Positions 7,683-17,203 of a DNA stretch of 45,247 nt are shown here, one piece after another. The position numbers were made by a program, and so were the translations under genes. The notes beneath the pieces are model-generated. The model made no database searches. It saw only the letters and a program-made list of their open reading frames with translations, and had not been told where the DNA came from. How positions within the stretch are numbered: the stretch's first letter is position 1; the number at the start of each line of letters is the position of its first letter. The DNA is from Candidatus Finniella inopinata (GTDB taxonomy: Bacteria > Pseudomonadota > Alphaproteobacteria > Paracaedibacterales > VGCI01): positions 1 through 45,247 of the forward strand of contig CAMCRD010000005.1 in the NCBI GenBank assembly GCA_945877185.1, read 5' to 3'.

Positions 7683-10600
7683 AATCCGCTAAGAACATGT
7701 ACATGGCGGGTACGACAAATAGCGTGAAGAGGGTTCCAATGGAAATGCCGGATGCAATCACGAGGCCGATGTTGAAGCGGCTTACGGCACCGGCGCCGGA
7801 GGCGGTAATGAGGGGGATAACCCCTAGAACCATAGCGGCTGTTGTCATGAGGATGGGGCGCAAGCGGATGCTGGCTGCCATTTCAATGGCTTCCCGCTTC
7901 TTTTTTCCTTCCCGTTGAAGGTCGTTGGCAAACTGTACAATCAAAATACCATGCTTGCTGATCAGGCCGATCAAGGTGACAAGTCCAACTTCCGTATAGA
8001 TATTTAAGCTGGCTCCGCCGACCCCAAGGCTAATAAAGATCATCGCGCCACAAATGGACATGGGCACACTGACCAGCACAATTAAAGGATCGCGGAAACT
8101 TTCAAACAAAGCGGCAAGACATAGAAAAATAATAACCAGCGCAAAGAAAAATGTCACCAAAAGGGCGTTGCCTTCTTGTTCATATTGTCGGGATTCTCCC
8201 CCATAGTCGACGGAATACCCACTGGGAAGCTCTTCTTTTGCGATGGCTTTCATGGCATCGAGGGCTTGTCCAAGTGTGATCCAAGGAAAGACGACCCCTG
8301 AAATGGTGGCGGCGTTCAACTGTTGAAAATGATTGATGGATTCGGGAACAACCGTCCTTTTGAGGCTGGCTACGGTCGATAAAGGAACAGGTGTTCCACT
8401 TGTCGTTGAAACATAGTAATCCAACAGTTGATCTTCATTAAGCCGTTCGTTGTGTTTCACTTGGGGGATCACTTGATAGGATCGGCCATCTAAGTAAAAA
8501 TAGTTCACATACCCTTCGCTTAATGACGACTGGAGGACGTCCCCAATTGTTTGCATATTTAATCCAAGCAGGGAGGCTTTATCCCGATCAATAATAATGG
8601 ATGTTTGCGCTTTATCAATTTTAAGGTCTGTATCTAAAAAGGCAAACAGGCCTGTTTTTAGGGCTTTTTCCATAATGTTGCGGGAAACGGCATCCAATTG
8701 GTCATAAGGGTTGGTTGTCTCGATCACAACTTGTAAAGGCAATCCGCGGCCTGCTCCGGGCAAAGGAGATCGCTGAAAAGCGGCTACGATGCCGCCTGTA
8801 ATTTCACTGAGCTTTCCTTGAACCATCGGTTGCAATTCATCGGCTGTCCGTTTTCGTTCATCCCAGGGCTTCAAGACCATACCGGCAACACCTAGATTTA
8901 AACCGCCTCTCCCATCCATTTGAAAAATATGGTCGGTTTCTGGGAAACTTTTGAAGGTCTCATAAACTTGTTGCGTATAAAGGCTCGTTTGTTTCAGGGT
9001 TGCATTGGGGGCGGCTGTGAGAAGGGATATAATGATGCCCTGGTCTTCTCTAGGAGCCAACTCACTTTTCGAGGTGGTATAAAGAAAATATATGCTTGTA
9101 AAAATGAGTGCTGAAAAAACGCCGACAACCGGCAAGAAATTTAAGGTTTCATGAAGAACACGTTGATAAGCATTTTGTAATTTGTTGAATACCTTATCAA
9201 TAACATGAATCAACATATTGTGGTTTGTATGTCGTAGAAATTTTGAGCACATCATAGGCGATAGGGTTAAAGCAATGATGGCGGAAATGGCAACAGCGCC
9301 TGCTAAAGTGAAGGCAAATTCTGTAAAGAGCGCCCCTGTGAGGCCGTCCATAAACCCAATGGGCAGGTAAACCGCAATGAGGACAACAGAAATAGCAATA
9401 ATAGGGTTGGCAAGCTCTCTTGCCCCTAATAAAGAGGCCTCAAGGGCAGATAGTCCATTTTCCATGTGTCGATGAACGTTTTCAACCACGATAATCGCAT
9501 CATCAACCACAAGCCCGATACCCAAGACAAAAGCAAGAAGCGTTAAGATATTGATAGAAAAGCCAAACAACAGCATGAGAAAAAACGTGCCAATCAAAGA
9601 CAATGGAATGGTCACGACAGGAATAAAGACAGATCGAAGGCTGCCTAGGAATAGAAAAACAACGAGAGTTACAATGCCTAAGGCTTCTAATAAGGAGTAT
9701 TCGACTTCGCTAATAGAGCTGTGGATGAATTTTGTAGAATCATAAACAATTTTTCCACTCAATCCTTCAGGGAGTTGTTTTTCAAGGGAAGGAAAGACGC
9801 GTCGAATTTCGTCAACAACCGTTAATATATTTGCATTTGAAGCCGTCTGGATTCCGACGTAAACGGCATCCCGCCCATCAAACCGGACATTCGTATTGTA
9901 CTGTTGGGCCCCTAAGGTGACATTGGCCACATCCCCTAAACGGACAATAGCCCCGTTTTGAGATTTAAGAATAAGGTTACGGAATTCCTCAACACTGCGT
10001 AACCCTGTTTCTATGCTTAAACTGACCGTGATCATCTGCCCATCCGTTCGACCAGCAGCGGCAATAAAATTGTTGGCTACCAAAGCATTCGATACATCTG
10101 CGGCTGTCACGCCAAAAGCAGCCATTTTTAAAGGGTCTAACCAAGCCCTGAGGGCGAATTGTCGTTCCCCGATAATTTCAGCATATTGGACATCTTTGAT
10201 GGCTTGGAGTTTGGGTTGGATAATGCGGTTAATATAATCCGTAATTTTATTTCGTGGCAAAATATCACTGTAAAATCCGATGTACATCGCATCCAAAACA
10301 TCTCCAATGGCAACGGTAATAACGGGAAGTTGGGCAGATTTAGGGAGTTGGTTTAAAACGGCATTAACCTTTGTGCTAATTTCCGTTAACGCTTTTTCAG
10401 GGTCATAATTGAGACGCAGATTGGCTTGAATGGTGCTCAATCCTTGCGTACTTGATGATGTCATATAATCAATGCCGTTTGCCTGGGCTATCGAAAACTC
10501 TAAAGGCGTTGTGATAAATCCAGCAACCAACTCTGGGCTTGCCCCGGTATAGCCTGTTGTTACGGTGATGACGGCGTTTTGTGTAAAAGGAAATTGACGA

Positions 10601-10701
10601 ACGGGCAAAAGTCCTAAAGAACGCAGCCCGAGCACAAGAATCAGAAGGCTGACCACGGTGGCAAGAACAGGTCGGCGAATAAAGAGATCAGTGAAATTCA
10701 T
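7663..10701 (-). CDS. RND multidrug efflux pump, inner-membrane permease (AcrB/HAE1 type)
   Basis: This 1012-aa proton-driven antiporter is the pump of a tripartite efflux system. It starts with the family signature MNFTDLFIRRPVLATVVSLL (TM1) and has two large periplasmic loops. TM4 carries the proton-relay pair Asp-Asp in GLVVDDAIIVVENVHR, and the conserved TM10 Lys is in GLISKHGILIVQFAND. Length is near the family norm. It follows the adaptor gene by 17 bases and ends the operon OMF-adaptor-pump. Substrates (drugs, detergents, host peptides) cannot be read from sequence. Its 3' end overlaps the convergent F-box/LRR gene by 20 bases. Confidence 0.95.
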   Translation of the reverse strand: MNFTDLFIRRPVLATVVSLLILVLGLRSLGLLPVRQFPFTQNAVITVTTGYTGASPELVAGFITTPLEFSIAQANGIDYMTSSSTQGLSTIQANLRLNYDPEKALTEISTKVNAVLNQLPKSAQLPVITVAIGDVLDAMYIGFYSDILPRNKITDYINRIIQPKLQAIKDVQYAEIIGERQFALRAWLDPLKMAAFGVTAADVSNALVANNFIAAAGRTDGQMITVSLSIETGLRSVEEFRNLILKSQNGAIVRLGDVANVTLGAQQYNTNVRFDGRDAVYVGIQTASNANILTVVDEIRRVFPSLEKQLPEGLSGKIVYDSTKFIHSSISEVEYSLLEALGIVTLVVFLFLGSLRSVFIPVVTIPLSLIGTFFLMLLFGFSINILTLLAFVLGIGLVVDDAIIVVENVHRHMENGLSALEASLLGARELANPIIAISVVLIAVYLPIGFMDGLTGALFTEFAFTLAGAVAISAIIALTLSPMMCSKFLRHTNHNMLIHVIDKVFNKLQNAYQRVLHETLNFLPVVGVFSALIFTSIYFLYTTSKSELAPREDQGIIISLLTAAPNATLKQTSLYTQQVYETFKSFPETDHIFQMDGRGGLNLGVAGMVLKPWDERKRTADELQPMVQGKLSEITGGIVAAFQRSPLPGAGRGLPLQVVIETTNPYDQLDAVSRNIMEKALKTGLFAFLDTDLKIDKAQTSIIIDRDKASLLGLNMQTIGDVLQSSLSEGYVNYFYLDGRSYQVIPQVKHNERLNEDQLLDYYVSTTSGTPVPLSTVASLKRTVVPESINHFQQLNAATISGVVFPWITLGQALDAMKAIAKEELPSGYSVDYGGESRQYEQEGNALLVTFFFALVIIFLCLAALFESFRDPLIVLVSVPMSICGAMIFISLGVGGASLNIYTEVGLVTLIGLISKHGILIVQFANDLQREGKKKREAIEMAASIRLRPILMTTAAMVLGVIPLITASGAGAVSRFNIGLVIASGISIGTLFTLFVVPAMYMFLADSIEEKM

Positions 10702-10718
10702 CTAATATGCCCTTTTCC

Positions 10719-11909
10719 TTATTCATCCAACAGATCTGGAGCTGGTTCTGCGTCAGGCAAAACAGCATTATGAATTTCAACCACTGTTCCATTTTTTAAC
10801 TTTTGTTGGCCTGCTAGAACGACTTGGTCTCCTTCCTTTAATCCTTTCAAAATGGCGACTTGGTCCCCTCGGCTTTCGCCCGCCGTGATAAAGCTTTGTT
10901 GGACGCTTAAGATGGGCTTTCCTGCCTTGTCTTTTCCCGTCTCAGTGATGATGTACACAATTTCACCAAAGGGGTTAAAGCTAATGGCTGTTTTGGGTAA
11001 AGTGAGATGGCGTTGCGGTGTGCCTGTGTAAACATTAATTTCCCCAAACATGCCTGGATAGAGCTTCAAATTGGGGTTGGCTACGGTTGCTTCAATTCGA
11101 ATATTGCGGGTTGAGGTATCGATTTTCGGATCCATAGATGTAATTTTTCCCACAAACATTTCCTTATACGTATCGAGTGTTAGGGTGATTTTTTGCCCAA
11201 CTTTTAGGGAAGCCAGAGCTTGTTGGGGCAAAAAGAAATCAACATAGATGGGATCTAAGGACTGAAGGGTTATAACCTTATCGCCCGTATTTAAATATTG
11301 CCCAAGATTGACAGCCGATATTCCCAGGACGCCTGTAAAAGGTGATCGAATTGTTTTTTTGGCGACAATCGCTTCTGCTTGCGCAAGTTGCGCTTTCTTG
11401 TTGTCAAGATCAGCTTTATCAAAATCGAGCGTTGCCTGGCTAATGGCGCGGATGGCAAATTGGGCTTTATCTCGTTTGTAGTTAATTTCAGCAAGCTCTA
11501 CGGTTGCTTGCAGGGCATCTCGTTGAGCGATTTCCGAATCGGCATTCAGTTCAACCAACAAGTCGCCTGCTTCGGTTTGTGATCCTGGCATTAAATGGAT
11601 TTTTTTGACCATTCCTGCAAGCTCCGTCGTGATTTCAACGCCTTGAATAGCTCGCAAAGTGCCTAAGGCCCGCAGTTTGGGTTGCCATTCTTGGTAAGTT
11701 ACGTGCATTGCTGACACACTCACGGGAGGGAGGGTAGGACGCGGCATCAGAAGAATTTTGACGAATTTATAGCCAAATATAGTCCCAAACAGAAGAACTA
11801 AAAAGAGGAGCATCATGACCATGGCTTTCGTCATTTTGTTGGACTGCATTTTTTTGTGCAAAGCCTTCTTTGACTTCGAAATCTTTTGAGTAAAACGGGG
11901 TAAGCTCAC
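10719..11909 (-). CDS. RND efflux periplasmic adaptor (membrane fusion protein)
   Basis: This HlyD/AcrA-type adaptor of about 396 aa links the inner-membrane pump to the outer-membrane channel. It has one N-terminal membrane helix (VMMLLFLVLLFGTIFGYKF). Split lipoyl halves follow: VEITTELAGMVKKIHLMPG and, later, IRSPFTGVLGISAVNLGQYL. A coiled-coil hairpin lies between them, followed by beta-barrel and membrane-proximal domains ending in a DxEPAPDLLDE-like acidic tail. I infer a GTG start at 11909: AAAGGAG lies about 9 bases upstream and the GTGA overlaps the stop of the upstream gene, so translation is probably coupled. An open frame continues to 11981 without a better signal. Confidence 0.93.
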   Translation of the reverse strand: MSLPRFTQKISKSKKALHKKMQSNKMTKAMVMMLLFLVLLFGTIFGYKFVKILLMPRPTLPPVSVSAMHVTYQEWQPKLRALGTLRAIQGVEITTELAGMVKKIHLMPGSQTEAGDLLVELNADSEIAQRDALQATVELAEINYKRDKAQFAIRAISQATLDFDKADLDNKKAQLAQAEAIVAKKTIRSPFTGVLGISAVNLGQYLNTGDKVITLQSLDPIYVDFFLPQQALASLKVGQKITLTLDTYKEMFVGKITSMDPKIDTSTRNIRIEATVANPNLKLYPGMFGEINVYTGTPQRHLTLPKTAISFNPFGEIVYIITETGKDKAGKPILSVQQSFITAGESRGDQVAILKGLKEGDQVVLAGQQKLKNGTVVEIHNAVLPDAEPAPDLLDE

Positions 11910-13435
11910 GATTCTGACTCCTTTGCATATCCGGTTTCTTGATCCATTCCTTGCGCTTCCTGCATTCTGAGGGCAAAGCAATCTCCCCCCAGAGCCTGGA
12001 ACAAAGCTGCCGTGTCAGTATAACGGGTGGCTTCTGCTTTGATGCGCCCAATTCGGGTTTGCTGATATTGATGTTCTGCATTCAAAAGCGTGAGAAAGCT
12101 AACAGACCCTAGTTGATATTGCTTTCGCGATATTTCCAAAGACTGATAAGCTGCTTTTTCTGCTGTTTGTAGGGCTTTATAGGCTTTAGCGTCTTTCACC
12201 AATGCTTGCAAAACATCAGCAACTTGTTGAAAAGATTGTAAAACTGTTTGACGATAGGAGGCGAAGGCTTGTTCATAAGCTGCGATAGAGGCATTTTCTT
12301 TGGCAATCATGGCGCCCCCTCTAAAGATGGGCTGCAACAATTGGGAGGCGATCGTCCAAACATTGGATGAGCTGGCAAAAAGGTTATGGGCTTGCCCTGC
12401 AGCCCCGCCCAGATTACCGGTTAACATAAGCTGAGGAAACATATTGGCTTTTGCAACGCCAATTTGTGCATTGGCTTGATGAAGCAAGGCTTCTGCAGCC
12501 TTGATATCGGGTCGGTTTTGTACCAGGGAGGAAGGAAGCGTTATCGGTAATTCTGTTGGTAAATGAATATCCTCCAATTGAAAGTAAGGCAAGTTCGCTT
12601 CACTGGGTAAACTGCCGACAAGGGCGGCTAAAGCATGGCGGGTCTGAGCCAACGCGCTCTCTAAAGGGGGTAGAGCTGATCTTGTTTGCCCAACCAGGAC
12701 TTCTTGAGCCAAAATATCTGTCTCGGCAGCGCCACCGAGCTCAAGTTGTTGTTTCATGATTTGGAGTTGTTTTTCTTGGAAGGCGATGAGGTCTTGGGTA
12801 GCCTCAATTTGGGCGCGCAACGACGCTTCTCGAATGGCTGTGGTGACAATGTTTGATGTCAAGGTGAGATAAGCAGCTTCAAGTTCAAACCGTTGAAAGT
12901 CCACTTGTGCTTCCAACGCTTCAACTTGACGACGTAGAGCCCCAAAAATGTCGGGGCTATACGATACATTGAGTGAGGTATTATAGAGGTTAAAAGGAGG
13001 GAATGAGGCGTTAAGTCCGCTACCAACGGCGGATTTCTTTTGACGTGCCGCTGAGAATTGGGCATCGACCGAGGGGAAAAAACCACCGATTCCGCCTTTT
13101 AAATTTTCCTCCGCTTGGCGCAGAGACGCCTGTGCGGCTTGAAGGGTGGGGCTGTTTTCAAGCCCTTGGCGTATCAATTGGCTTAAAGGCTCACACTCAA
13201 ATAAAGTCCACCATTGATTGCGGATGCGATCTGTGAAGAGAAATTTTTGCGTTTTATCTTCTTGTCCTGTTACTTCAACAGTTTGTTGAGGAAGCGGCGT
13301 CATCGTATAAGAAGTTATTTTTGGGGGCTCGGGAGATTGGAAATCAGGTCCGACAGCACATCCAAGTAAAGCTGTTGAGGCCAGGATAAGATAACAATAG
13401 CTTTGTAAAGACAACAATTTAATAGAGCCCCCCAT
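11906..13435 (-). CDS. RND efflux outer-membrane factor (OprM/NodT family lipoprotein)
   Basis: This 509-aa TolC-type channel is the first gene of the efflux operon. The N-terminus is a lipoprotein signal: a hydrophobic stretch, then lipobox LLGC with Cys at about residue 26, followed by AVGPDFQSPEPP, typical of NodT-type proteins. Two repeats of the OMF domain are visible as long coiled-coil segments (QAAQASLRQAEENLKGG; AEALLHQANAQIGVAKANMF). No second start competes. The intergenic stretch to the divergent yfiH-like gene (13436-13587) would hold the operon promoter; I see no regulator gene for the pump. Confidence 0.93.
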   Translation of the reverse strand: MGGSIKLLSLQSYCYLILASTALLGCAVGPDFQSPEPPKITSYTMTPLPQQTVEVTGQEDKTQKFLFTDRIRNQWWTLFECEPLSQLIRQGLENSPTLQAAQASLRQAEENLKGGIGGFFPSVDAQFSAARQKKSAVGSGLNASFPPFNLYNTSLNVSYSPDIFGALRRQVEALEAQVDFQRFELEAAYLTLTSNIVTTAIREASLRAQIEATQDLIAFQEKQLQIMKQQLELGGAAETDILAQEVLVGQTRSALPPLESALAQTRHALAALVGSLPSEANLPYFQLEDIHLPTELPITLPSSLVQNRPDIKAAEALLHQANAQIGVAKANMFPQLMLTGNLGGAAGQAHNLFASSSNVWTIASQLLQPIFRGGAMIAKENASIAAYEQAFASYRQTVLQSFQQVADVLQALVKDAKAYKALQTAEKAAYQSLEISRKQYQLGSVSFLTLLNAEHQYQQTRIGRIKAEATRYTDTAALFQALGGDCFALRMQEAQGMDQETGYAKESES

Positions 13436-13587
13436 TCTATGCTTTCTTTAAGGTTAGGATGAATTTCTTTTAAAAACAATGGGGTTTCGAACGGGGAGGG
13501 ATAGGAGTGCTTTATCAACAAACCAGCTCTATTCTCTTTTTCAACAATCAGCTATAAATAATAAGGTCATTTTACGGGAGAGTTTTT

Positions 13588-14352
13588 ATGGTTCCTTATC
13601 TTCAAGCGGCCGCTTTGTCTGATATTAAAGGCATAAGGCACGGTTTTTTTACGCGCCAAGGGGGGGTGAGCCAGGGGGATTTTGCGACCCTCAATGTCGG
13701 TCGAGAAAATGGGGATCCCTTGGAATGCGTTCAAGAAAATCGACGGCGTATCTCCCAATCTTTGGGGTTTGATGAGAAGAGGCTGGTCATTGTTCGACAA
13801 CGCCACACACCGAACGTGGTTGTTGTGGAGCAGCCTTTTGAAGGGGCACCTCCCGAAGCTGATGCGTTGATTACGACTACTCCCGACCTTTTTATCGGCG
13901 TTTTGACTGCTGACTGTGTTCCTGTCTTATTATCGACGACAAAGGGTGATATGGTGGCAGCTATCCATGCGGGTTGGCGGGGCGCTGTGGGCGGCATTTT
14001 GGAAAACACCGTCGAACAGATGAAAGCCCTTGGCGCTAAAGAAATCCAGGCGGCTTTAGGGCCATGCATTTGGCAGGATACCTATGAAGTATCCCAAGAG
14101 TTCTATGATAACTTGAAGGATGTTCCCTCCTTTTTTAAAATTGGCAATCGACCTCATCATTGGCAATTTGATTTGCCGGGGTATGTCATGCATCGCCTGC
14201 AACAGACGGGGATTCACCCTATTGCGCCCTCCCTTGCGAATACGTATACGGATCCCGCTCGTTTTTTCAGTTGCCGTCGAAAAACAATTCTAGGAGAAGC
14301 CAAGTTTGGCAATGCATTTTCTGGGATCGGGATCGTGGCTAAAGGAAAGTAA
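13588..14352 (+). CDS. pgeF: Purine nucleoside phosphorylase / laccase-domain protein (YfiH, PgeF family)
   Basis: This 254-aa member of the multicopper-polyphenol oxidase-fold family (YfiH/YlmD/PgeF) has been assigned to purine nucleoside phosphorylase/adenosine deaminase activity and to peptidoglycan editing. The zinc-site residues are visible: His in RQRHTPNVV, Cys in TADCVPVLL and His in AAIHAGWRGAVGG. The C-terminal motif FFSCRRKTILGEAKFG is typical. The start has AGGTCATTTTACGGGAGAG upstream (GGGAGAG about 7 bases before the ATG). It diverges from the efflux operon. It appears intact. Confidence 0.9.
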   Translation: MVPYLQAAALSDIKGIRHGFFTRQGGVSQGDFATLNVGRENGDPLECVQENRRRISQSLGFDEKRLVIVRQRHTPNVVVVEQPFEGAPPEADALITTTPDLFIGVLTADCVPVLLSTTKGDMVAAIHAGWRGAVGGILENTVEQMKALGAKEIQAALGPCIWQDTYEVSQEFYDNLKDVPSFFKIGNRPHHWQFDLPGYVMHRLQQTGIHPIAPSLANTYTDPARFFSCRRKTILGEAKFGNAFSGIGIVAKGK

Positions 14353-14374
14353 GGTGGGTCATTTTTCAGTTGTT

Positions 14375-14442
14375 GTATTTTTTGCCACAGTTTAAAAGAA
14401 GAGGAAAACTATGGCATTTTTCGCCACAGTTCAAAAATCAAA
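14375..14442. repeat. Two degenerate copies of a RhuM coding motif upstream of the RhuM-Fic gene
   Basis: A short motif close to GCATTTTTTGCAACAGTTCA is found inside the downstream gene at 14689-14718, where it encodes the RhuM hallmark FFATVQ. It recurs at 14375-14404 (TTTTTTGCCACAGTTTAAAA) and 14413-14442 (CATTTTTCGCCACAGTTCAA). Neither upstream copy lies in a usable frame. They look like remnants of earlier RhuM copies or of a local duplication. Confidence 0.55.
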
Positions 14443-14483
14443 GTGACTCCCGAGTCATGATGTTGGAGGATAAATAAAGGCTG

Positions 14484-15462
14484 ATGACTGAATTATCTGA
14501 TAATGCATTGATAGAATTTCACTCTGACGATCATCAAATATCTCTTTCGGTCCGATTAGATGCACAGGATGAAACAGTTTGGTTGAATCTTAATCAAATC
14601 TCCCAGCTTTTTCAGCGTGATAAGTCTGTTATCGCGAAACATTTAAAAAAAATATTTAACTCCAAGGAATTAGAAAAAGAGTCAACTGTTGCATTTTTTG
14701 CAACAGTTCAAGAAGAAGGGGGATACCAAGTAAGTCGTAATATTGAATTTTTCAATTTAGATGTCATTTTGGCTGTGGGTTATCGGGTTAATTCTCAAAA
14801 AGGTAGCGAGTTTCGGCGGTGGGCTTCTCGGGTTCTCAAAGATTATCTCCTTCAAGGGTTTAGCTTAAACAAAGAGCGCTTGTTAGATTCTGGGCTGAGC
14901 GACCTTTCCAGGTCTCTCGATCTTTTAAAACAAAGCCTTCTCACGCATGGCCATGTGACGGATATCGGTTCTGCGGCCATTGATATTATTCGGTCATATA
15001 CAAAATCCTGGCTTTTACTGAATGCTTTTGATGAGAACCGCCTTTCCTACCCTCAACAATCTAAAAATCACGAGGTTCTATTTACAGAGGATATGGCGTT
15101 TAAGGGAATTTCTGAACTAAAATCCAGTTTAATAAAGCAAGAAGAGGCAACACCTCTTTTTGGCGCTGAACGACAGGATGCTTTTAAACAGATTATGGGA
15201 AGCATCCACCAGACATTCCAGGGAGAGCTTCTCTACCCTTCCGTTTACGAGAGGGCGGCTCATTTATTTTATTTTACAATTAAAGATCATCCTTTTACGG
15301 ATGGGAAGCTTCCTGCTCTTGCTGTATTTATCATGCTATGGGCTTGATATGAATTTAAGCAACGAAGCCCTTGTCGCCCTTGCTCTTTTTGTGGCCCAGG
15401 GCCAGCCTTCTGATAAGGAAATTATGATTAAATTGATTCTCAATCTTATCGTTAAAGAATAA
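14484..15462 (+). pseudogene. RhuM-Fic fusion gene with deletion of the Fic core
   Basis: The N-terminal part is a Virulence_RhuM domain (QISQLFQRDKSVIAKHLKKIF, FFATVQEEGGYQVSRNIEFFNLDVILAVGYRVNS). The C-terminal part is a Fic/Doc domain reaching HPFTDG at 15290-15307. An intact Fic core continues GNKRxG, but here the frame breaks after DGK. The missing coding sequence resumes in the +1 frame as SFLLLLYLSCYG, then NEALVALALFVAQG and a typical family ending (IKLILNLIVKE, to 15462). A 14-nt loss between short GGAA-type repeats would explain both the lost N-K-R and the frame change. If translated, the protein stops at 15347 (287 aa) without the catalytic loop. The intact family is implicated in virulence and toxin-like AMP transfer. 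Confidence 0.8.
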
Positions 15463-15497
15463 AAGTGATCGTTTAACCGCCTAAGGAAACAACCGCT

Positions 15498-16429
15498 ATG
15501 AAAATGATGTCCGGTACAAGCAACCAGCCTTTGGCAGCGGCAATCGCGGCCCACTTAAATTTGTCTTTAATTCAAGCTTCTATTCAACGGTTTGCGGATC
15601 GAGAAGTCTTCGTGGAGGTTCAAGAGAGCGTACGGGGCCAGGATATTTTCGTGATTCAGTCAACGTCCAGCCCAGCTAATGATACCTTAATGGAACTGTT
15701 GGTGACCATGGATGCTTTGAAGAGAGGGTCGGCTAAGTCCATAACGGCCGTAATCCCTTATTATGGTTACGGGCCCAAGACAGGAAAACTTTACCCCGCA
15801 GCCCTATCTCTGCAAAGTTAGTGGCCAATCTTTTGACGGTTGCTGGGGCGAACCGTGTTTTGACAATTGATTGGCATTCTGGTCAAATTCAAGGGTTCTT
15901 TGATATTCCGACAGACAATTTGACCTTGGCTCCCTTATTTTGCCGTCATATTCAGGCGCGCTATCAAGAGACGCCCGTCGTCATTGTTTCTCCGGACGTG
16001 GGGGGATTGGTGCGGGCGCGTATTGTGGCGGAACCTCTCGCAGCCGATATGGCCATTATTGATAAGCGCCGCCTAAATCCTGGCGAAGCAACCGTGATGA
16101 ACCTTATAGGAGATGTTAAGGGGCGCGTTTGTATCCTGATTGATGATATGGCGGATTCCGCAGGAACGCTCTGTCAGGCGGCAGAAGCTTTGGAAGCTGC
16201 GGGAGCGACAACGATTGATGCCTATGTTTCCCATGGGGTGTTATCTGGTGAGGCTCTTAAAAAAATTGATCAATCACCTTTGAATCGTCTTGTTATTTCT
16301 GATACCATTCAACCATTGCCAGCTGTTCTTAATGCGCCAAAGATCGAAATTCTGACGGCGGCTTCTTTGTTGGGAGAAGCGATCCATCGTATTGCCCATG
16401 ATCAATCGATCTCTAGTTTGTTGAGATAA
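15498..16429 (+). pseudogene. prs: Ribose-phosphate pyrophosphokinase split by a one-base frameshift
   Basis: PRPP synthase (ribose-5-phosphate + ATP to PRPP + AMP). The first part (15498 to about 15773) matches the N-terminal domain: SIQRFADREVFVEVQESVRGQD and SPANDTLMELLVTMDALKRGSA. It runs out of frame at IPYYGYG. From about 15776 the next frame continues seamlessly with QDRKT, then PRSPISAKLVANLL and the PRPP-binding loop CILIDDMADSAGTLCQAAEAL. An intact gene would read GYGRQDRKT; loss of a single G in GGGC(G)CCAAG around 15774 restores this. Either the gene is inactivated, or there is a base-calling error or programmed frameshift. The normally essential role of Prs makes an error worth excluding first. 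Confidence 0.85.
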
Positions 16430-16463
16430 AAGAGTAAAGGGGGGCTTTTTTAGAACGACGATC

Positions 16464-16492
16464 TTGCATTTCTGCTGCGGGTCATGTATATA
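16464..16492 (+). promoter_or_regulatory. Putative sigma-70 promoter for rplY
   Basis: TTGCAT at 16464-16469 and TATATA at 16487-16492 are separated by 17 bases. They lie about 54 bases before the rplY start codon at 16546, after the prs stop. The match to the -35/-10 consensus is good. No operator-like repeat was seen. Confidence 0.5.
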
Positions 16493-16545
16493 CGGGGAAA
16501 GGTATTTTCATTTTTATAGCCAATTTTTTTTGAGGAGTTTTTCTC

Positions 16546-17190
16546 ATGGGTACAACAACGACACTCAACGCATCGCCGCGGACACTCTCTGGAACGGGGG
16601 GCGCACGCGCTATTCGGACTTCCGGAATGGTGCCAGGAATCATTTATGGAAACAAAAAAGATCCCGAAATGATCTCTATTGACCCAAAAGCGTTGATGAC
16701 GGAATGTCTACAGCCAGGTTTTTTTAGTAGGCTCTATTCGGTTTCTATTGAAGGCAAAGAACAGGAAGTTCTTGCTAAAGCTGTTCAATTCCACCCGGTA
16801 ACGGATCGTCCTATTCATGTGGATTTTATGCGCGTTAGCAAAGGCGCCAAGGTTCATGTCTTTGTTCCGATTAACTTCATTAATGAAGATAAAGCGCCTG
16901 GAATTAAACGGGGTGGTGTCTTGAACATTGTTCACCACAATCTTGAACTCATTTGCCCGGCACAATCCATTCCGGCAAATCTAACCATCGATTTGGCAGG
17001 ACGGGACATTAACCAAACGATTCACTTGGAATCGTTGGATTTGCCAGAAGGTGTGGTTGCAGCCCATCCTGAACGGGATAATACAATTGCAACCATTGTC
17101 GCGCCAACAGTAATGGAAGAAGAAACACCAGCAGCGACAGAGGCAACAACAGCGCCAGGTGGCGGCTCTGCGCCAGCATCTTCTAAGTGA
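16546..17190 (+). CDS. rplY: 50S ribosomal protein L25/general stress protein Ctc
   Basis: This is the 5S rRNA-binding ribosomal protein of the long Ctc form, 214 aa. The N-terminal L25 domain covers about 1-95, with GGARAIRTSGMVPGIIYG and VLAKAVQFHPVTDRPIHVDFMRV. The C-terminal TL5/Ctc domain (PINFINEDKAPGIKRGGVLN) extends to about 190. A low-complexity tail rich in Ala, Thr and Glu ends in SAPASSK. GAGGAG lies 8-13 bases before the ATG. Downstream pth is the common neighbour, and the same prs-rplY-pth order occurs in many proteobacteria. A family B repeat separates it from pth. Confidence 0.95.
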   Translation: MGTTTTLNASPRTLSGTGGARAIRTSGMVPGIIYGNKKDPEMISIDPKALMTECLQPGFFSRLYSVSIEGKEQEVLAKAVQFHPVTDRPIHVDFMRVSKGAKVHVFVPINFINEDKAPGIKRGGVLNIVHHNLELICPAQSIPANLTIDLAGRDINQTIHLESLDLPEGVVAAHPERDNTIATIVAPTVMEEETPAATEATTAPGGGSAPASSK

Positions 17191-17203
17191 TGTATGATAA
17201 TAA

